A stretch of DNA of 15,513 bases from DAOTXK01 sp034435395 (GTDB lineage: Bacteria; Chloroflexota; Anaerolineae; Aggregatilineales; Ch27), in the NCBI GenBank assembly GCA_034435395.1, contig DAOTXK010000389.1:1-15513 (forward strand). Direction: 5' to 3'. The notes beneath the pieces were generated by a model that did no database searches, had not been told where the DNA came from, and was given only the letters and a program-made list of their open reading frames with translations. Position numbers and translations under genes: made by a program. Each line of letters opens with the position of its first letter. The stretch's first letter is position 1. Positions 5,999 to 13,335 of the stretch are shown one piece after another.

Positions 5999-8086
5999 TT
6001 ATGCCGCTTCTGTTCCGCCGAGCATGGCGGCGTCCTCAGCCTGGGCCACGCGCCGACCCTCCGCCACGTCCACCCGCGCCAGCACTAGCCCGCCGATGAT
6101 AAACAGCGCGATCAGGCTCAGGATGGCCGGTCGGCTGCTGTCGAAGGCGGCGGCGGCAGCGGCGAACAGGATGGGGCCGATGATGGCCGAAAACTTCTCC
6201 ATCACGCCGTACAGCCCGAAAAATTCGCCGCTCTTGGCCGCCGGGGACATGCTGGCGTACAGGCTGCGGCTGAGCGCCTGGCTGCCGCCCTGCACGATGG
6301 CCACCATCCAGGCCAGGAACCAGTATTCCAGCGTCGAGTTCAGGAAAAAGCCCCAGATGGCGATCACGGCGTAGATGAGCAGCGCCAGCAGGATGCTCCG
6401 CTGGGTGTCCAGCGAATCGGCCAGGGGGGAAAACAAGCGCCCGAAGATCAGGGCAAAAACCGCGCCCACGGCCTGCAACCCCAGCAGCGCGCCGAGGATG
6501 GCCAGCAGGTTGCTCTGACGGCGGGGCGGCAGCACTTCGATCTGGGCCAGCGCGGTGATTGTGTCGCTGCTGGCCGGGTTGGCTTCCCCACTGTTGACCA
6601 GGCTCAGCGTATAGGTGCCCGGCTCCTCCAGCGTGATGGTTTTGGTCGCGCCGTAGCGCACCGTTTCGCTGTAGGTGTCGATGGTGATCGGCTGCTCGAC
6701 CTCGTTCCCCGCCTCGTCGGTCACGGTTTCGGTGAGCGGCTCCCCGTCGATGAGCACCGCCCAGATGCCGTGATCCGGCCCGGTACTGTAGGTGATCACA
6801 ACTTGCTGCCCGTTAAAGGTGAAGTCGTGGCGGGCATCGGCCTCGGCGGTCCGGGTGTAGGTCACATCCGCCGGGCGTCCGGTCAGCGCGGCGGTCAAAG
6901 TGGCCAGGAAGCCTTCCCCTACCAGGTCGTCGCCGGAGACCCGCACCGCTTCCCAGGCGCCTCCTGCCACCAGCGCCGGATCGCCCACCGTGTAGACGCC
7001 TTCCCCCACGGCGGCGGCGGTCGTTTCGTAGGGGGGCGGCGGCGCGCCGACCAGATCAACCGGCAGGGCGTTCATGCCGATCAGGCCCGCCAGCGGCAAG
7101 GTCACCAGGTTGAACAGGATGAAGGCCAGGTAATAAGGGCGGCGGGGGTCGCGCCTGCCGGGCAGTTGCCCAAAGATCAGGCTGAAGGGGATGCCCACGA
7201 ACTGCACCAGCAGCAGCGCCAGCACCAGCTCGATGGTGCCGAAGCCCAGCTCCGCCCCGTAGATCACGGCCACGCCGATGATCGTGCCGATGCCGTCATT
7301 GTAGATCAGGAAAGCGATCAGGTACTTAAACAGCTCGCGGTAGCGCTGGACATCGCGGAGGGTGTCGCGCAGCCGCCGGAAGCTCACGCCGACGATGGTC
7401 TCGCCCGCCTGGAGCCGGGCGGTGACGGTGGGCGGCTCCGGCACGGTCCGCAGCAAGGGGATGGTGAAGGCGGCCCACCAGATCGCCACGCTCAGGAAGG
7501 TGAGGCGGATGCCGGCGAACTCGAACAGGCTGTCCGGGATGAACTGGATCATGACCACGTTGATCGCCAGCAGCAGACCGCCGCCGAGATAACCCATGGC
7601 GTATCCCCGCGTGGAGACCAGGTCCTGATCCTCTTCTCTGGCCACGTGGGGCAGCAGCGCGTCGTAAAACACGTTGGCGGCTGTGAAACCGATCCGCCCC
7701 AGCACGAACAGCAGCGAGGCCAGCAGCCAGTCGCCGGTGCTGACCAGCACCAGCAGCCCGGTGGCGATGATGCCCAGCCCGGCGAAGATCGACAGGAAGC
7801 GCTTTTTGCCGCGCATCACGTCGGAGACCGTGCCCAGGATGGGCGAGAGGATGGCCACCAAAAACAGCGAGAGACTCAGGCCCAGGCTCCAGTAAGCGGT
7901 GGCGACGGCCTCGCTGGGCAGGGTGGCCCCGGCCACGTTGCTGTAGTAGGCGGGCAGCACCGCCGCCAGGATGGTGGTGGCGAAGGCGGAGTTGCCCCAG
8001 TCGTACATCGTCCAGGCCCAGATGCGGCGCTGGTAGGTCCGCTCATCGGGTTGGGCCAGCGCGGCGCTGGCGGCGGCAGTGGACAT
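5999..8086 (-). CDS. UMF1/Atg22-type MFS transporter with inserted extracytoplasmic domain
   Basis: Predicted 695-residue secondary transporter; family members export or move small solutes and the substrate here is unknown. Family signatures are WTMYDWGNSAFATTILAAVL near the N-terminus, GYAMGYLGGG (161-170), NDGIGTIIGVAVIYGAELG (263-281) and, near the C-terminus, GGSQALSRSLYASMSP with GEFFGLYGVMEKFSAIIGP. About nine transmembrane segments precede residue 342. Residues of roughly 342-522 are hydrophilic and beta-rich (GTYTLSLVNSG, ADVTYTR, HDFTFNGQQVVITY); the remaining membrane segments follow. Common family members are about 400-450 residues, so the insertion explains the excess length. After nine membrane spans it should face outside. 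The start MSTAAASAALAQ (ATG 8086-8084) has GGGGAGAAG upstream; an in-frame ATG at 8170 lacks a ribosome site. Confidence 0.9.
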   Translation of the reverse strand: MSTAAASAALAQPDERTYQRRIWAWTMYDWGNSAFATTILAAVLPAYYSNVAGATLPSEAVATAYWSLGLSLSLFLVAILSPILGTVSDVMRGKKRFLSIFAGLGIIATGLLVLVSTGDWLLASLLFVLGRIGFTAANVFYDALLPHVAREEDQDLVSTRGYAMGYLGGGLLLAINVVMIQFIPDSLFEFAGIRLTFLSVAIWWAAFTIPLLRTVPEPPTVTARLQAGETIVGVSFRRLRDTLRDVQRYRELFKYLIAFLIYNDGIGTIIGVAVIYGAELGFGTIELVLALLLVQFVGIPFSLIFGQLPGRRDPRRPYYLAFILFNLVTLPLAGLIGMNALPVDLVGAPPPPYETTAAAVGEGVYTVGDPALVAGGAWEAVRVSGDDLVGEGFLATLTAALTGRPADVTYTRTAEADARHDFTFNGQQVVITYSTGPDHGIWAVLIDGEPLTETVTDEAGNEVEQPITIDTYSETVRYGATKTITLEEPGTYTLSLVNSGEANPASSDTITALAQIEVLPPRRQSNLLAILGALLGLQAVGAVFALIFGRLFSPLADSLDTQRSILLALLIYAVIAIWGFFLNSTLEYWFLAWMVAIVQGGSQALSRSLYASMSPAAKSGEFFGLYGVMEKFSAIIGPILFAAAAAAFDSSRPAILSLIALFIIGGLVLARVDVAEGRRVAQAEDAAMLGGTEAA

Positions 8087-8174
8087 CGTTTCTTCTCCCC
8101 CCAGCAATCGGCGTGTCATATGCCGGTATATAGATGCGTGTATTCTACCCGCCCTCGCGCCGCTATGCATACTG

Positions 8175-8188
8175 GCGGACCGGTCCGC
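8175..8188. promoter_or_regulatory. 14-bp perfect palindrome upstream of the MFS gene
   Basis: GCGGACCGGTCCGC is fully self-complementary and lies about 90 bp before the MFS start, in the divergent intergenic region (8087-8391). It could be an operator for a dimeric regulator. No cognate regulator is identified. Confidence 0.35.
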
Positions 8189-8225
8189 GTGGCCACCCCC
8201 TCCTTTCGTGAAATAAAGCGCAATA

Positions 8226-8255
8226 TTGACTTAGTGGGTCTTTATGCGGTTAAAT
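8226..8255 (+). promoter_or_regulatory. Possible promoter for the cNMP-fold gene
   Basis: TTGACT (8226-8231), an 18-bp spacer and TTAAAT (8250-8255) in an AT-rich patch. This would give a leader of about 130 nt before the ATG at 8392. I see nothing else gene-like in 8263-8391. Confidence 0.35.
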
Positions 8256-8262
8256 TATCGCA
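8254..8262 (-). promoter_or_regulatory. Possible extended -10 for the MFS gene
   Basis: The minus strand reads TGCGATAAT (8262-8254), an extended -10 without a clear -35. It overlaps the plus-strand candidate, so the divergent genes may compete. A leader of about 160 nt would result. Confidence 0.25.
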
Positions 8263-8391
8263 TGATGATCCCCTCGCTGTCGTGGCTTCAGCATACCTCC
8301 CCGCCGTCGCTGCCTTTCAGTAGCCACGAGGGCCGGTTGTATTTCTGGCGGCCTAGCCGGATGCGGGGCTGACGACGAGAAAGGACAGACG

Positions 8392-8844
8392 ATGGTCTCA
8401 ACCCAAGTGCTCGCTCAGAGCGATTTGTTTGCCGATCTAGCGGCGGAGCAGCTGGCGAAAGTGGCCAGTCTGGCGGAAGAAGTCACCTGCGCCCAGGGGG
8501 AGACGCTGTTTCAGGAAGGCGGCCCGGCCTCCCACCTTTTTATCCTGCTGGAGGGGAGGGTGGCCGTGCAGGTCCAGCTCACCACCCGGCCAGGGCGGAT
8601 CATCACCACCTCCCTGAGCCAGGCGGGACAGATGGTCGGCTGGTCGGGGTTCGTCCCGCCGCGCCACTACACCGCCTCCGCCGTCTGCGAGGCGAACTGC
8701 CGTCTGCTGGCCATTCCGGGCGACGACCTCATGCAACTCCTGGAGCAGCACCCGGAGATGGGCTTCCTGGTCATGCGGCGCGCAGCAGAGATCATCAGCG
8801 GCCGCCTGCGGAACATCCAGCAGTTTGTGCTGACGACGATGTAA
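8392..8844 (+). CDS. Stand-alone cyclic-nucleotide-binding-fold protein (Crp-like, no HTH)
   Basis: A 150-residue protein that is only a cNMP-binding beta-barrel plus C-terminal helix. The N-terminal part has SDLFADLAAEQLAKVASLAE, GETLFQEGGPASHLFILLEG (36-55) and the barrel strand GRVAVQVQL, typical of Crp/Fnr sensor domains. The phosphate-binding cassette region reads VGWSGFVPPRHYTASAV (82-98). Compared with CRP, the ribose-contacting glutamate appears to be Trp84 and the phosphate-contacting arginine appears to be Tyr93, so cAMP is an unlikely ligand. No DNA-binding domain follows helix 124-140, so it cannot act as a normal transcription factor. AAGGA (8381-8385) gives good start support. 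It converges on the next gene with a 14-bp gap. Partner unknown. Confidence 0.85.
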   Translation: MVSTQVLAQSDLFADLAAEQLAKVASLAEEVTCAQGETLFQEGGPASHLFILLEGRVAVQVQLTTRPGRIITTSLSQAGQMVGWSGFVPPRHYTASAVCEANCRLLAIPGDDLMQLLEQHPEMGFLVMRRAAEIISGRLRNIQQFVLTTM

Positions 8845-8858
8845 CCGGGGCGGCCCGC

Positions 8859-9275
8859 CTAATGGCAGGCGAACCGGTACCCTTCCCACAGCGTATCATA
8901 GCGCCCGGTGAAGCCCTGCATCTCCAGTTCCAGCCGCCAGTGGCCGTCCACCGGCAGGAAGCTGCGGGACCGATCCAGCCGGTCGCCCGTCCCGGCGCGC
9001 CCTTCCCAGCGCATCGCGCCCGCCGGATCGGTGAAGCGCCAGGCCACCGCGCCCGTCTCTACCTCCAATTGAAGGCGGAGCCGGACTTCGTCGACATACG
9101 CCTGCACCTCGTAGGTGAGAGTCTCGAGGTCGGTCAGATCGTGGGGAGTCCCGCCGGTATGGGAGCGGAAATAAGTGGTGTACGCCGGGCTGGCGGCCAC
9201 CATGACGGCCATCACGACCAAAAACACCACCACGACCAGCAGGACAAGCAGCACGACCACGAGACTGCGTTTCAT
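8859..9275 (-). CDS. Small membrane-anchored protein of unknown function
   Basis: 138 residues. Residues 4-29 form one very hydrophobic segment (runs of V and L after MKRS), a signal anchor or uncleaved signal peptide. About 110 residues outside the membrane follow, with alternating polar and aromatic positions (VAWRFTDPAGAMRWEG, HWRLELEMQGFTGRYDTLWE), which looks like a small beta-sandwich. There is no lipobox cysteine. The chosen ATG (9275-9273) has GAGGG five bases upstream and lies after a good extended -10; the longer in-frame start at 9320 would fall within that -10. I do not recognise a family. It ends 14 bp from the convergent cNMP-fold gene with no clear terminator between them. Confidence 0.7.
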   Translation of the reverse strand: MKRSLVVVLLVLLVVVVFLVVMAVMVAASPAYTTYFRSHTGGTPHDLTDLETLTYEVQAYVDEVRLRLQLEVETGAVAWRFTDPAGAMRWEGRAGTGDRLDRSRSFLPVDGHWRLELEMQGFTGRYDTLWEGYRFACH

Positions 9276-9318
9276 GCCTCCCTCGCTTTCGGCCCGGCGC
9301 GCCCGACGACCGATGCCC

Positions 9319-9327
9319 ATTGTATCA
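9319..9327 (-). promoter_or_regulatory. Extended -10 promoter for the anchored protein
   Basis: The minus strand reads TGATACAAT (9327-9319): TG, one base, then TACAAT. The -35 is poor, as is usual for extended -10 promoters. Transcription would start near 9312, 37 bp before the ATG. Confidence 0.45.
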
Positions 9328-9480
9328 TTTCCCGCCTCTTTTCAGGCGTGCCCCGGCGGTCAGGGCGGGCAACGAGGGCTGCTTTCGAACCCCGGCGGTT
9401 CCGGGTTGAATGGCCGGGCCGATAACCACCCGGCCTGAGAGCTTTTGTTGGGCAGGTTGCCCGAATACTCTGGGGCAAGC
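9328..9480. other. Intergenic region with hairpins, no gene seen
   Basis: Between the anchored protein and the MarR promoter there is no credible coding frame. It holds a perfect GGCCGGG (9412-9418)/CCCGGCC (9429-9435) stem with a 10-base loop, a smaller GGGCA/TGCCC hairpin (9450-9462), and an AACCCCGG/CCGGGTT pairing near 9388-9407. None has a convincing T-tail. Confidence 0.3.
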
Positions 9481-9510
9481 TTGACAGGCGGCCTGATGTG
9501 GGCCTACAAT
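9481..9510 (+). promoter_or_regulatory. Promoter of the marR-type gene
   Basis: TTGACA (9481-9486), an 18-bp spacer and TACAAT (9505-9510): an exact -35 and a strong -10. The start site is expected near 9517, within the operator-like repeats. This promoter may also drive malEFG, since only 139 bp separate marR and malE and no terminator is seen there. Confidence 0.7.
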
Positions 9511-9511
9511 G

Positions 9512-9531
9512 GTTGCATCCGCAACGGTTGC
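9512..9531. promoter_or_regulatory. Probable MarR operator: three alternating half-sites
   Basis: GTTGC (9512-9516), GCAAC (9521-9525) and GTTGC (9527-9531) form two overlapping dyads, one with a 4-base and one with a 1-base centre. A further GCAAGCAAC lies at 9547-9555. The array starts directly after the -10 and covers the predicted start site, which fits autorepression by the downstream MarR-family protein. Autorepression is inferred. Confidence 0.55.
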
Positions 9532-9599
9532 GCGCCTAACAATTCCGCAAGCAACGATTTTGTTGGCGCTGTTTGCCTGACGGCGAGATGGTAAGGGCC

Positions 9600-10109
9600 A
9601 TGTCCGTGGACTGCGCGCCCTCCAGGGCAACCGCGCTGGCCTATGAGCAGTACCGCATGATCCACAATGTGTATGTCCTGCTGGACGACGGCGATCGGCG
9701 GGTGCTGCACCAGTACGGCCTGACTCTTCCCCAATACCGCGTCTTAAAATCGCTGGATATCCGGCAGGGCCGCCGCCTGACCACGCTCAGCCAGCGCCTG
9801 CTGTGTGCCAAGAGCACCATCACCCGCATTGTCGACCAGCTGGAAAAGGACGGCCTGGTGCGGCGCACCACCGATGAGAAAGACCGCCGTGCCCTGCGCG
9901 TCCTGCTGACGGATGCCGGGGCGGAATTGCTGGCGGTGGCCCGCGCGGCCCACGAAGGCGTGGTGGAACGCCGCCTGAACCGTGTCCTCACCGTCGACGA
10001 ACAGGTCACGCTCCGCGATCTGCTGGAGAAACTGCGGGACGGCCTGGTCCGGGAATTGTATGACCGCGGCTCCAATGACGCCGAATCCGCTGGCTCATTC
10101 CCGGCCTGA
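9600..10109 (+). CDS. MarR-family transcriptional regulator
   Basis: A 169-residue winged-helix regulator. The order is an N-terminal dimerisation helix (AYEQYRMIHNVYVLLDDG, 14-31), LTLPQYRVLKSL (41-52), a recognition region CAKSTITRIVDQLEKDGLV (69-87) and the wing RRTTDEKDRRALRVLLTDAG (88-107), which holds the DxRxxxxxLT pattern of MarR proteins. C-terminal helices follow. The start is uncertain: ATG 9600 is preferred, with AAGGG nearby, but ATG 9588 or GTG 9606 are possible. One cysteine (C69) lies in the HTH; I cannot say that it senses redox. It precedes malE by 139 bp on the same strand, so it may regulate sugar uptake, although MarR proteins more often sense phenolics or oxidants. Confidence 0.88.
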   Translation: MSVDCAPSRATALAYEQYRMIHNVYVLLDDGDRRVLHQYGLTLPQYRVLKSLDIRQGRRLTTLSQRLLCAKSTITRIVDQLEKDGLVRRTTDEKDRRALRVLLTDAGAELLAVARAAHEGVVERRLNRVLTVDEQVTLRDLLEKLRDGLVRELYDRGSNDAESAGSFPA

Positions 10110-10204
10110 CCGATCGATCATCCCGGCGCTCATCAATCGGCCTCCGCTGTCGGCACTGAGGAAGGAGGTGCGACACTCACCACAGTCAAACGATCCGGTA
10201 CCAC

Positions 10205-10220
10205 TTTTCGCCTGCGAAAA
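10205..10220. promoter_or_regulatory. LacI-type palindrome upstream of malE
   Basis: TTTTCGC (10205-10211) and GCGAAAA (10214-10220) are perfect complements around CT. The site lies 28 bp before the malE ATG. Symmetric sites of this kind are typical of LacI-family sugar repressors, though GC-rich spacing makes the family assignment uncertain. It may control malEFG in response to sugar. A weak GATAAT (10226-10231) is too close to the ATG to be a useful -10. Confidence 0.45.
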
Positions 10221-10248
10221 CTTCCGATAATTTATGGAGGAAAGAAGC

Positions 10249-11745
10249 ATGAAAAAGCGTCTGATGGTGTTGGCGGCGATCGCGCTGGTTCTGAGCAGTC
10301 TGGGGCCGATGGTCGCCGCGCAGGGCGAGACTCTGGTCATCTGGGCGGATGACACCCGCGCGCCGATCATGACCGAGATCGGCGCGGCCTTCGCCGAGGA
10401 ATACGGGGTGGAAGTCATCGTGCAGGAGATGGGCTTCGGCGACATCCGCGACAGCGTGAAGGTGGCCGGCCCGGCTGGCGAAGGCCCGGATATCTTCATC
10501 GGTGCCCACGACTGGCTGGGGGAGCTGACGATCAACGGTCTGGTGGCCCCGATTGACCTGGGCGATCTGGAAGATCAGTTCCTGCCCGCCGCTGTGCAGG
10601 CGTTTGTTTATGAGGGCGAGCTGTACGGCATGCCCTACGCCGTGGAGAACGTGGCCTTCGCCTACAACCCCGAGATCGTCCCCGAACCGCCCGCTACCTG
10701 GGATGAGGTGAAGGCTCTCTCCGAGGAGATTCACGCCGCCGACGAGACCAAGTACGGTTACATCATCCAGACCAACGACCCCTATCACACCTTCCCCCTG
10801 ATGACATCGTTTGGCGGTTATGTCTTCGGCCTGACCGAAGAAGGCTACAACCCGGCTGACATCGGCCTGGACAGCGAGGGCACGCTCGCGGCCTTCACCT
10901 GGCTGCAATCGATGGTTGAGGATGGGCTGATCCCCGCCGATATCAACTACGATGTCATGCACACCATGTTCGAGAGCGGCCAGGCGGCCATGATCGTGAC
11001 CGGCCCCTGGGCGCTGCCGCGTATCAAGGACTCCGGTGTGCCCTACGTGATCGGCCCGATCCCCGGCGCGGTGGAGGAGCATGGCCGTCCCTTCCTGGGC
11101 GTGCAGGGCTTTATGATCAGCGCCTTCAGCCAGAACCAACTGCTGGCCCAGCTTTTCCTGCTGGACTACGCGGCGACCGAGGACGTGCTGCAGGCCATCT
11201 TCGAGGCGGACCCGCGCCCGTCGGCCTTCCTGCCGGTGCGTGAGCAGATCGAAGACCCGGACATCGCCGGGTTCGCCGCCGCTGGCGAGAACGGCCTGGC
11301 CATGCCCGCCATCCCCGAAATGGCCTCGGTGTGGTCGGCCTGGGGCAACGCCCAGGAACTGGTCATCCGCCAGCAGCAGACCGCCGAGGAAGCCTTCACC
11401 AACGCCGCCGCCCAGATCCGCGAGTTGCTGGCCGCTGACCTGACCGGCGTGGTTAACGTGCCCGGTAGCTGGCAGACGACCGCCGGTTGCAGCAGCGACT
11501 GGGACCCGGCCTGCGAGGCCACCGCCCTGACCGACAATGGCGACGGCACCTTCTCCGGCACGTTCACCATCCCGGCGGGGGAGTACGAGTTTAAGGTGGC
11601 CCTCGACGGGAGTTGGGGCGAGAACTACGGCCTCGAGGGCGTGCGTGATGGCGACAACATCCCGCTGGTGCTGGAAGCCGATTCCACCGTCACCTTCGTC
11701 TATGACTCGGCCACGCACCTGGTTGAGATCACGATCGGGGAATAG
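10249..11745 (+). CDS. malE: Maltose/maltodextrin-binding protein with C-terminal X25-like module
   Basis: A 498-residue extracytoplasmic binding protein of an ABC importer. Residues 1-25 form a signal peptide (MKKRLMVLAAIALVL, ending VAA) with no lipobox cysteine. Residues of roughly 28-395 are a MalE-type solute-binding protein, with YGMPYAVENVAFAYNP, AAMIVTGPWALPRIKDSG and RPFLGVQGFMISAFS as family hallmarks. Residues 400-498 form a separate beta-sandwich (VNVPGSWQTTAGCSSDWDPA, then GTFTIPAGEYEFKVAL and VTFVYDSATHLVEI) that matches the X25 module of amylopullulanases, with a possible disulfide pair in the GCSSDWDPAC segment. Ordinary MalE proteins are about 400 residues. GGAGG (10236-10240) eight bases before the ATG fixes the start, not the in-frame ATG at 10234. 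malF follows after 3 bp. Substrate specificity is inferred from motifs and the GH13 neighbour. Confidence 0.92.
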   Translation: MKKRLMVLAAIALVLSSLGPMVAAQGETLVIWADDTRAPIMTEIGAAFAEEYGVEVIVQEMGFGDIRDSVKVAGPAGEGPDIFIGAHDWLGELTINGLVAPIDLGDLEDQFLPAAVQAFVYEGELYGMPYAVENVAFAYNPEIVPEPPATWDEVKALSEEIHAADETKYGYIIQTNDPYHTFPLMTSFGGYVFGLTEEGYNPADIGLDSEGTLAAFTWLQSMVEDGLIPADINYDVMHTMFESGQAAMIVTGPWALPRIKDSGVPYVIGPIPGAVEEHGRPFLGVQGFMISAFSQNQLLAQLFLLDYAATEDVLQAIFEADPRPSAFLPVREQIEDPDIAGFAAAGENGLAMPAIPEMASVWSAWGNAQELVIRQQQTAEEAFTNAAAQIRELLAADLTGVVNVPGSWQTTAGCSSDWDPACEATALTDNGDGTFSGTFTIPAGEYEFKVALDGSWGENYGLEGVRDGDNIPLVLEADSTVTFVYDSATHLVEITIGE

Positions 11746-11748
11746 CCG

Positions 11749-13335
11749 ATGCGTGCGCTGAGTGCGAACGCCAGGGGTCCAACCGGGCCCCTGGCCGTTA
11801 TTACCAGAGTCCTGCAATATCTGGGGCTGGCGGTGTTGGACGCCATGGCCCTGGTGTTGATCTACGCCTTCTGGCAAAATGGCTCGCCGGACCTGGGGAT
11901 CGTGATCGCCGTCATCACCCTGGGCGTCAATGTGGTGATCTTCTTCCCGCAGGTTTACCCCATCCGCTGGATGTCGCCGGGGCTGGCGCTGATGACGCTG
12001 CTGGTCATCTACCCGCTCATCTTCACCATCTACACGGCCTTCACCAACTACAGCGACGGCCACCTCTTCGCCAAGTCGGAGGCCATTGAGCTGCACGAGC
12101 GGCGGACGTATGTGCCGGAAGACGCGCCGCGCTACCGCTGGACGGCGTTTGTGGCGGAGGACGACGCCAGCAAATACGCGCTGTGGCTGTCGCGGGAGAC
12201 GGAAGGGGGATTGGAGGTCTTTTTCGCTCAGCCCGATGAGCCGTTCCGCCTCATCGAGACGGCTGATGCGGAGCCGCCGGAGACCGTCAATGGCTACCGG
12301 CAGCTCGAACGGCGGGAGCTGGTCTCGGCCCTGCCCACCCTGGAATCGCTCCAGTTCGGCGAGGAGCCGAATGTGGTGCTGGTCACCTCGCCCAGGGATG
12401 CGGCCCTCTCCCTGCCCCGGTACGTCTACGACCCGGAGCGCGACGGCCTGGAAGATCGCCAGACGGGGCTGTTTTACCAGGCCGACGACGAGACGGGGTC
12501 GTTCATCGCCAACAAGGGCACCGGCGAGCAGCAGGAGCTGGTCCCCGGCTACCGGGTGAGCGTCGGCTTTGATAACTTCCGGCGGTTCATCGAAAGCCCG
12601 GCCCTGCGCGGGCCGCTGGTTCAGGTGTTCGTCTGGACGGTGATCTTTGCCGGCGTCTCGGTGGTGTCCACCTTCGCCGTCGGCCTGTTCATGGCCCTGA
12701 TCCTGAACGATCCCGGCATTTGGGGGCGCAAGATCATCCGTTCGCTGCTGATCGTCCCCTATGCCATCCCTGGCGTGATCAGCATCCTGGTCTGGCAGGG
12801 TATGATGAACCCCAACCTGGGCGTCTTCGCCAAAACGTTTGGCATCACCGTGCCCTGGTTCTCCGATCCGAACTGGACGAAGTTCGGCATCCTGCTGGTT
12901 AACCTCTGGCTGGGGTATCCCTATATGATGCTGATCTGTAGCGGGGCCTTGCAGGCCATCCCCCGGGACATCTATGAGGCCTCGTCGGTGGACGGGGCCA
13001 GCAACTGGCAGCGCTTCTGGCAGATCACGCTGCCGCTGCTGCTGGTGGCGGTGGGGCCGCTCCTGATCGCCTCGTTCACCTTCAACTTTAACAACTTCGT
13101 GATCATCGAGGCGTTTAACAAGGGCGGGCCGCCGATTCCCAATACGCTAACCCCGGCCGGCCACACCGACATCCTGATCAGTTACACCTACCGGCTGGCC
13201 TTCGGCAGCGGGCGTGGCGCGGACTACGGCCTGGCCTCGGCCATCACCATCATCATCTTCACCATCGTCGCCGGCATCACGCTGCTCCAGTTCCGCTTCA
13301 CCGGCCAGTGGGAGGAGGTGTCCGAAAATGTCTAG
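11749..13335 (+). CDS. malF: Maltodextrin ABC importer permease MalF
   Basis: A 528-residue membrane subunit. Three N-terminal membrane segments (about 20-42, 49-70 and 75-101) are followed by a large hydrophilic loop (about 102-285) and then five more segments. This is the eight-segment plan of E. coli MalF, whose P2 loop contacts MalE. The EAA loop, which couples to the ATPase, is at 410-429 (EASSVDGASNWQRFWQITLP). The C-terminal part has FNNFVIIEAFNKGGPP, a MalF hallmark. The P2-like loop shows little recognisable similarity to the E. coli one and is rich in acidic residues. It starts 3 bp after malE and overlaps malG by 8 bp, so the three are one operon. No ATPase gene follows. Confidence 0.95.
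   Translation: MRALSANARGPTGPLAVITRVLQYLGLAVLDAMALVLIYAFWQNGSPDLGIVIAVITLGVNVVIFFPQVYPIRWMSPGLALMTLLVIYPLIFTIYTAFTNYSDGHLFAKSEAIELHERRTYVPEDAPRYRWTAFVAEDDASKYALWLSRETEGGLEVFFAQPDEPFRLIETADAEPPETVNGYRQLERRELVSALPTLESLQFGEEPNVVLVTSPRDAALSLPRYVYDPERDGLEDRQTGLFYQADDETGSFIANKGTGEQQELVPGYRVSVGFDNFRRFIESPALRGPLVQVFVWTVIFAGVSVVSTFAVGLFMALILNDPGIWGRKIIRSLLIVPYAIPGVISILVWQGMMNPNLGVFAKTFGITVPWFSDPNWTKFGILLVNLWLGYPYMMLICSGALQAIPRDIYEASSVDGASNWQRFWQITLPLLLVAVGPLLIASFTFNFNNFVIIEAFNKGGPPIPNTLTPAGHTDILISYTYRLAFGSGRGADYGLASAITIIIFTIVAGITLLQFRFTGQWEEVSENV

Noticed and set aside
8108..8206. Short GTG-initiated minus-strand frame after AAAGGAGG near 8199-8206
   Set aside because: The ribosome site is only about two bases from the GTG, and the roughly 25-codon product has no recognisable features.
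9380..9408. TTCGAACCCC followed by GGTTCCGGGTT, resembling a tRNA T-arm
   Set aside because: The flanking bases do not form a T-stem, and there are no acceptor, D or anticodon arms around it.
9412..9435. GC-rich perfect stem-loop considered as a terminator
   Set aside because: No gene on either strand ends into it, and the nearest T-run begins several bases away.
10155..10175. Strong AAGGAGGTG between marR and malE
   Set aside because: No start codon at a workable distance, and no coding frame of note follows before malE.
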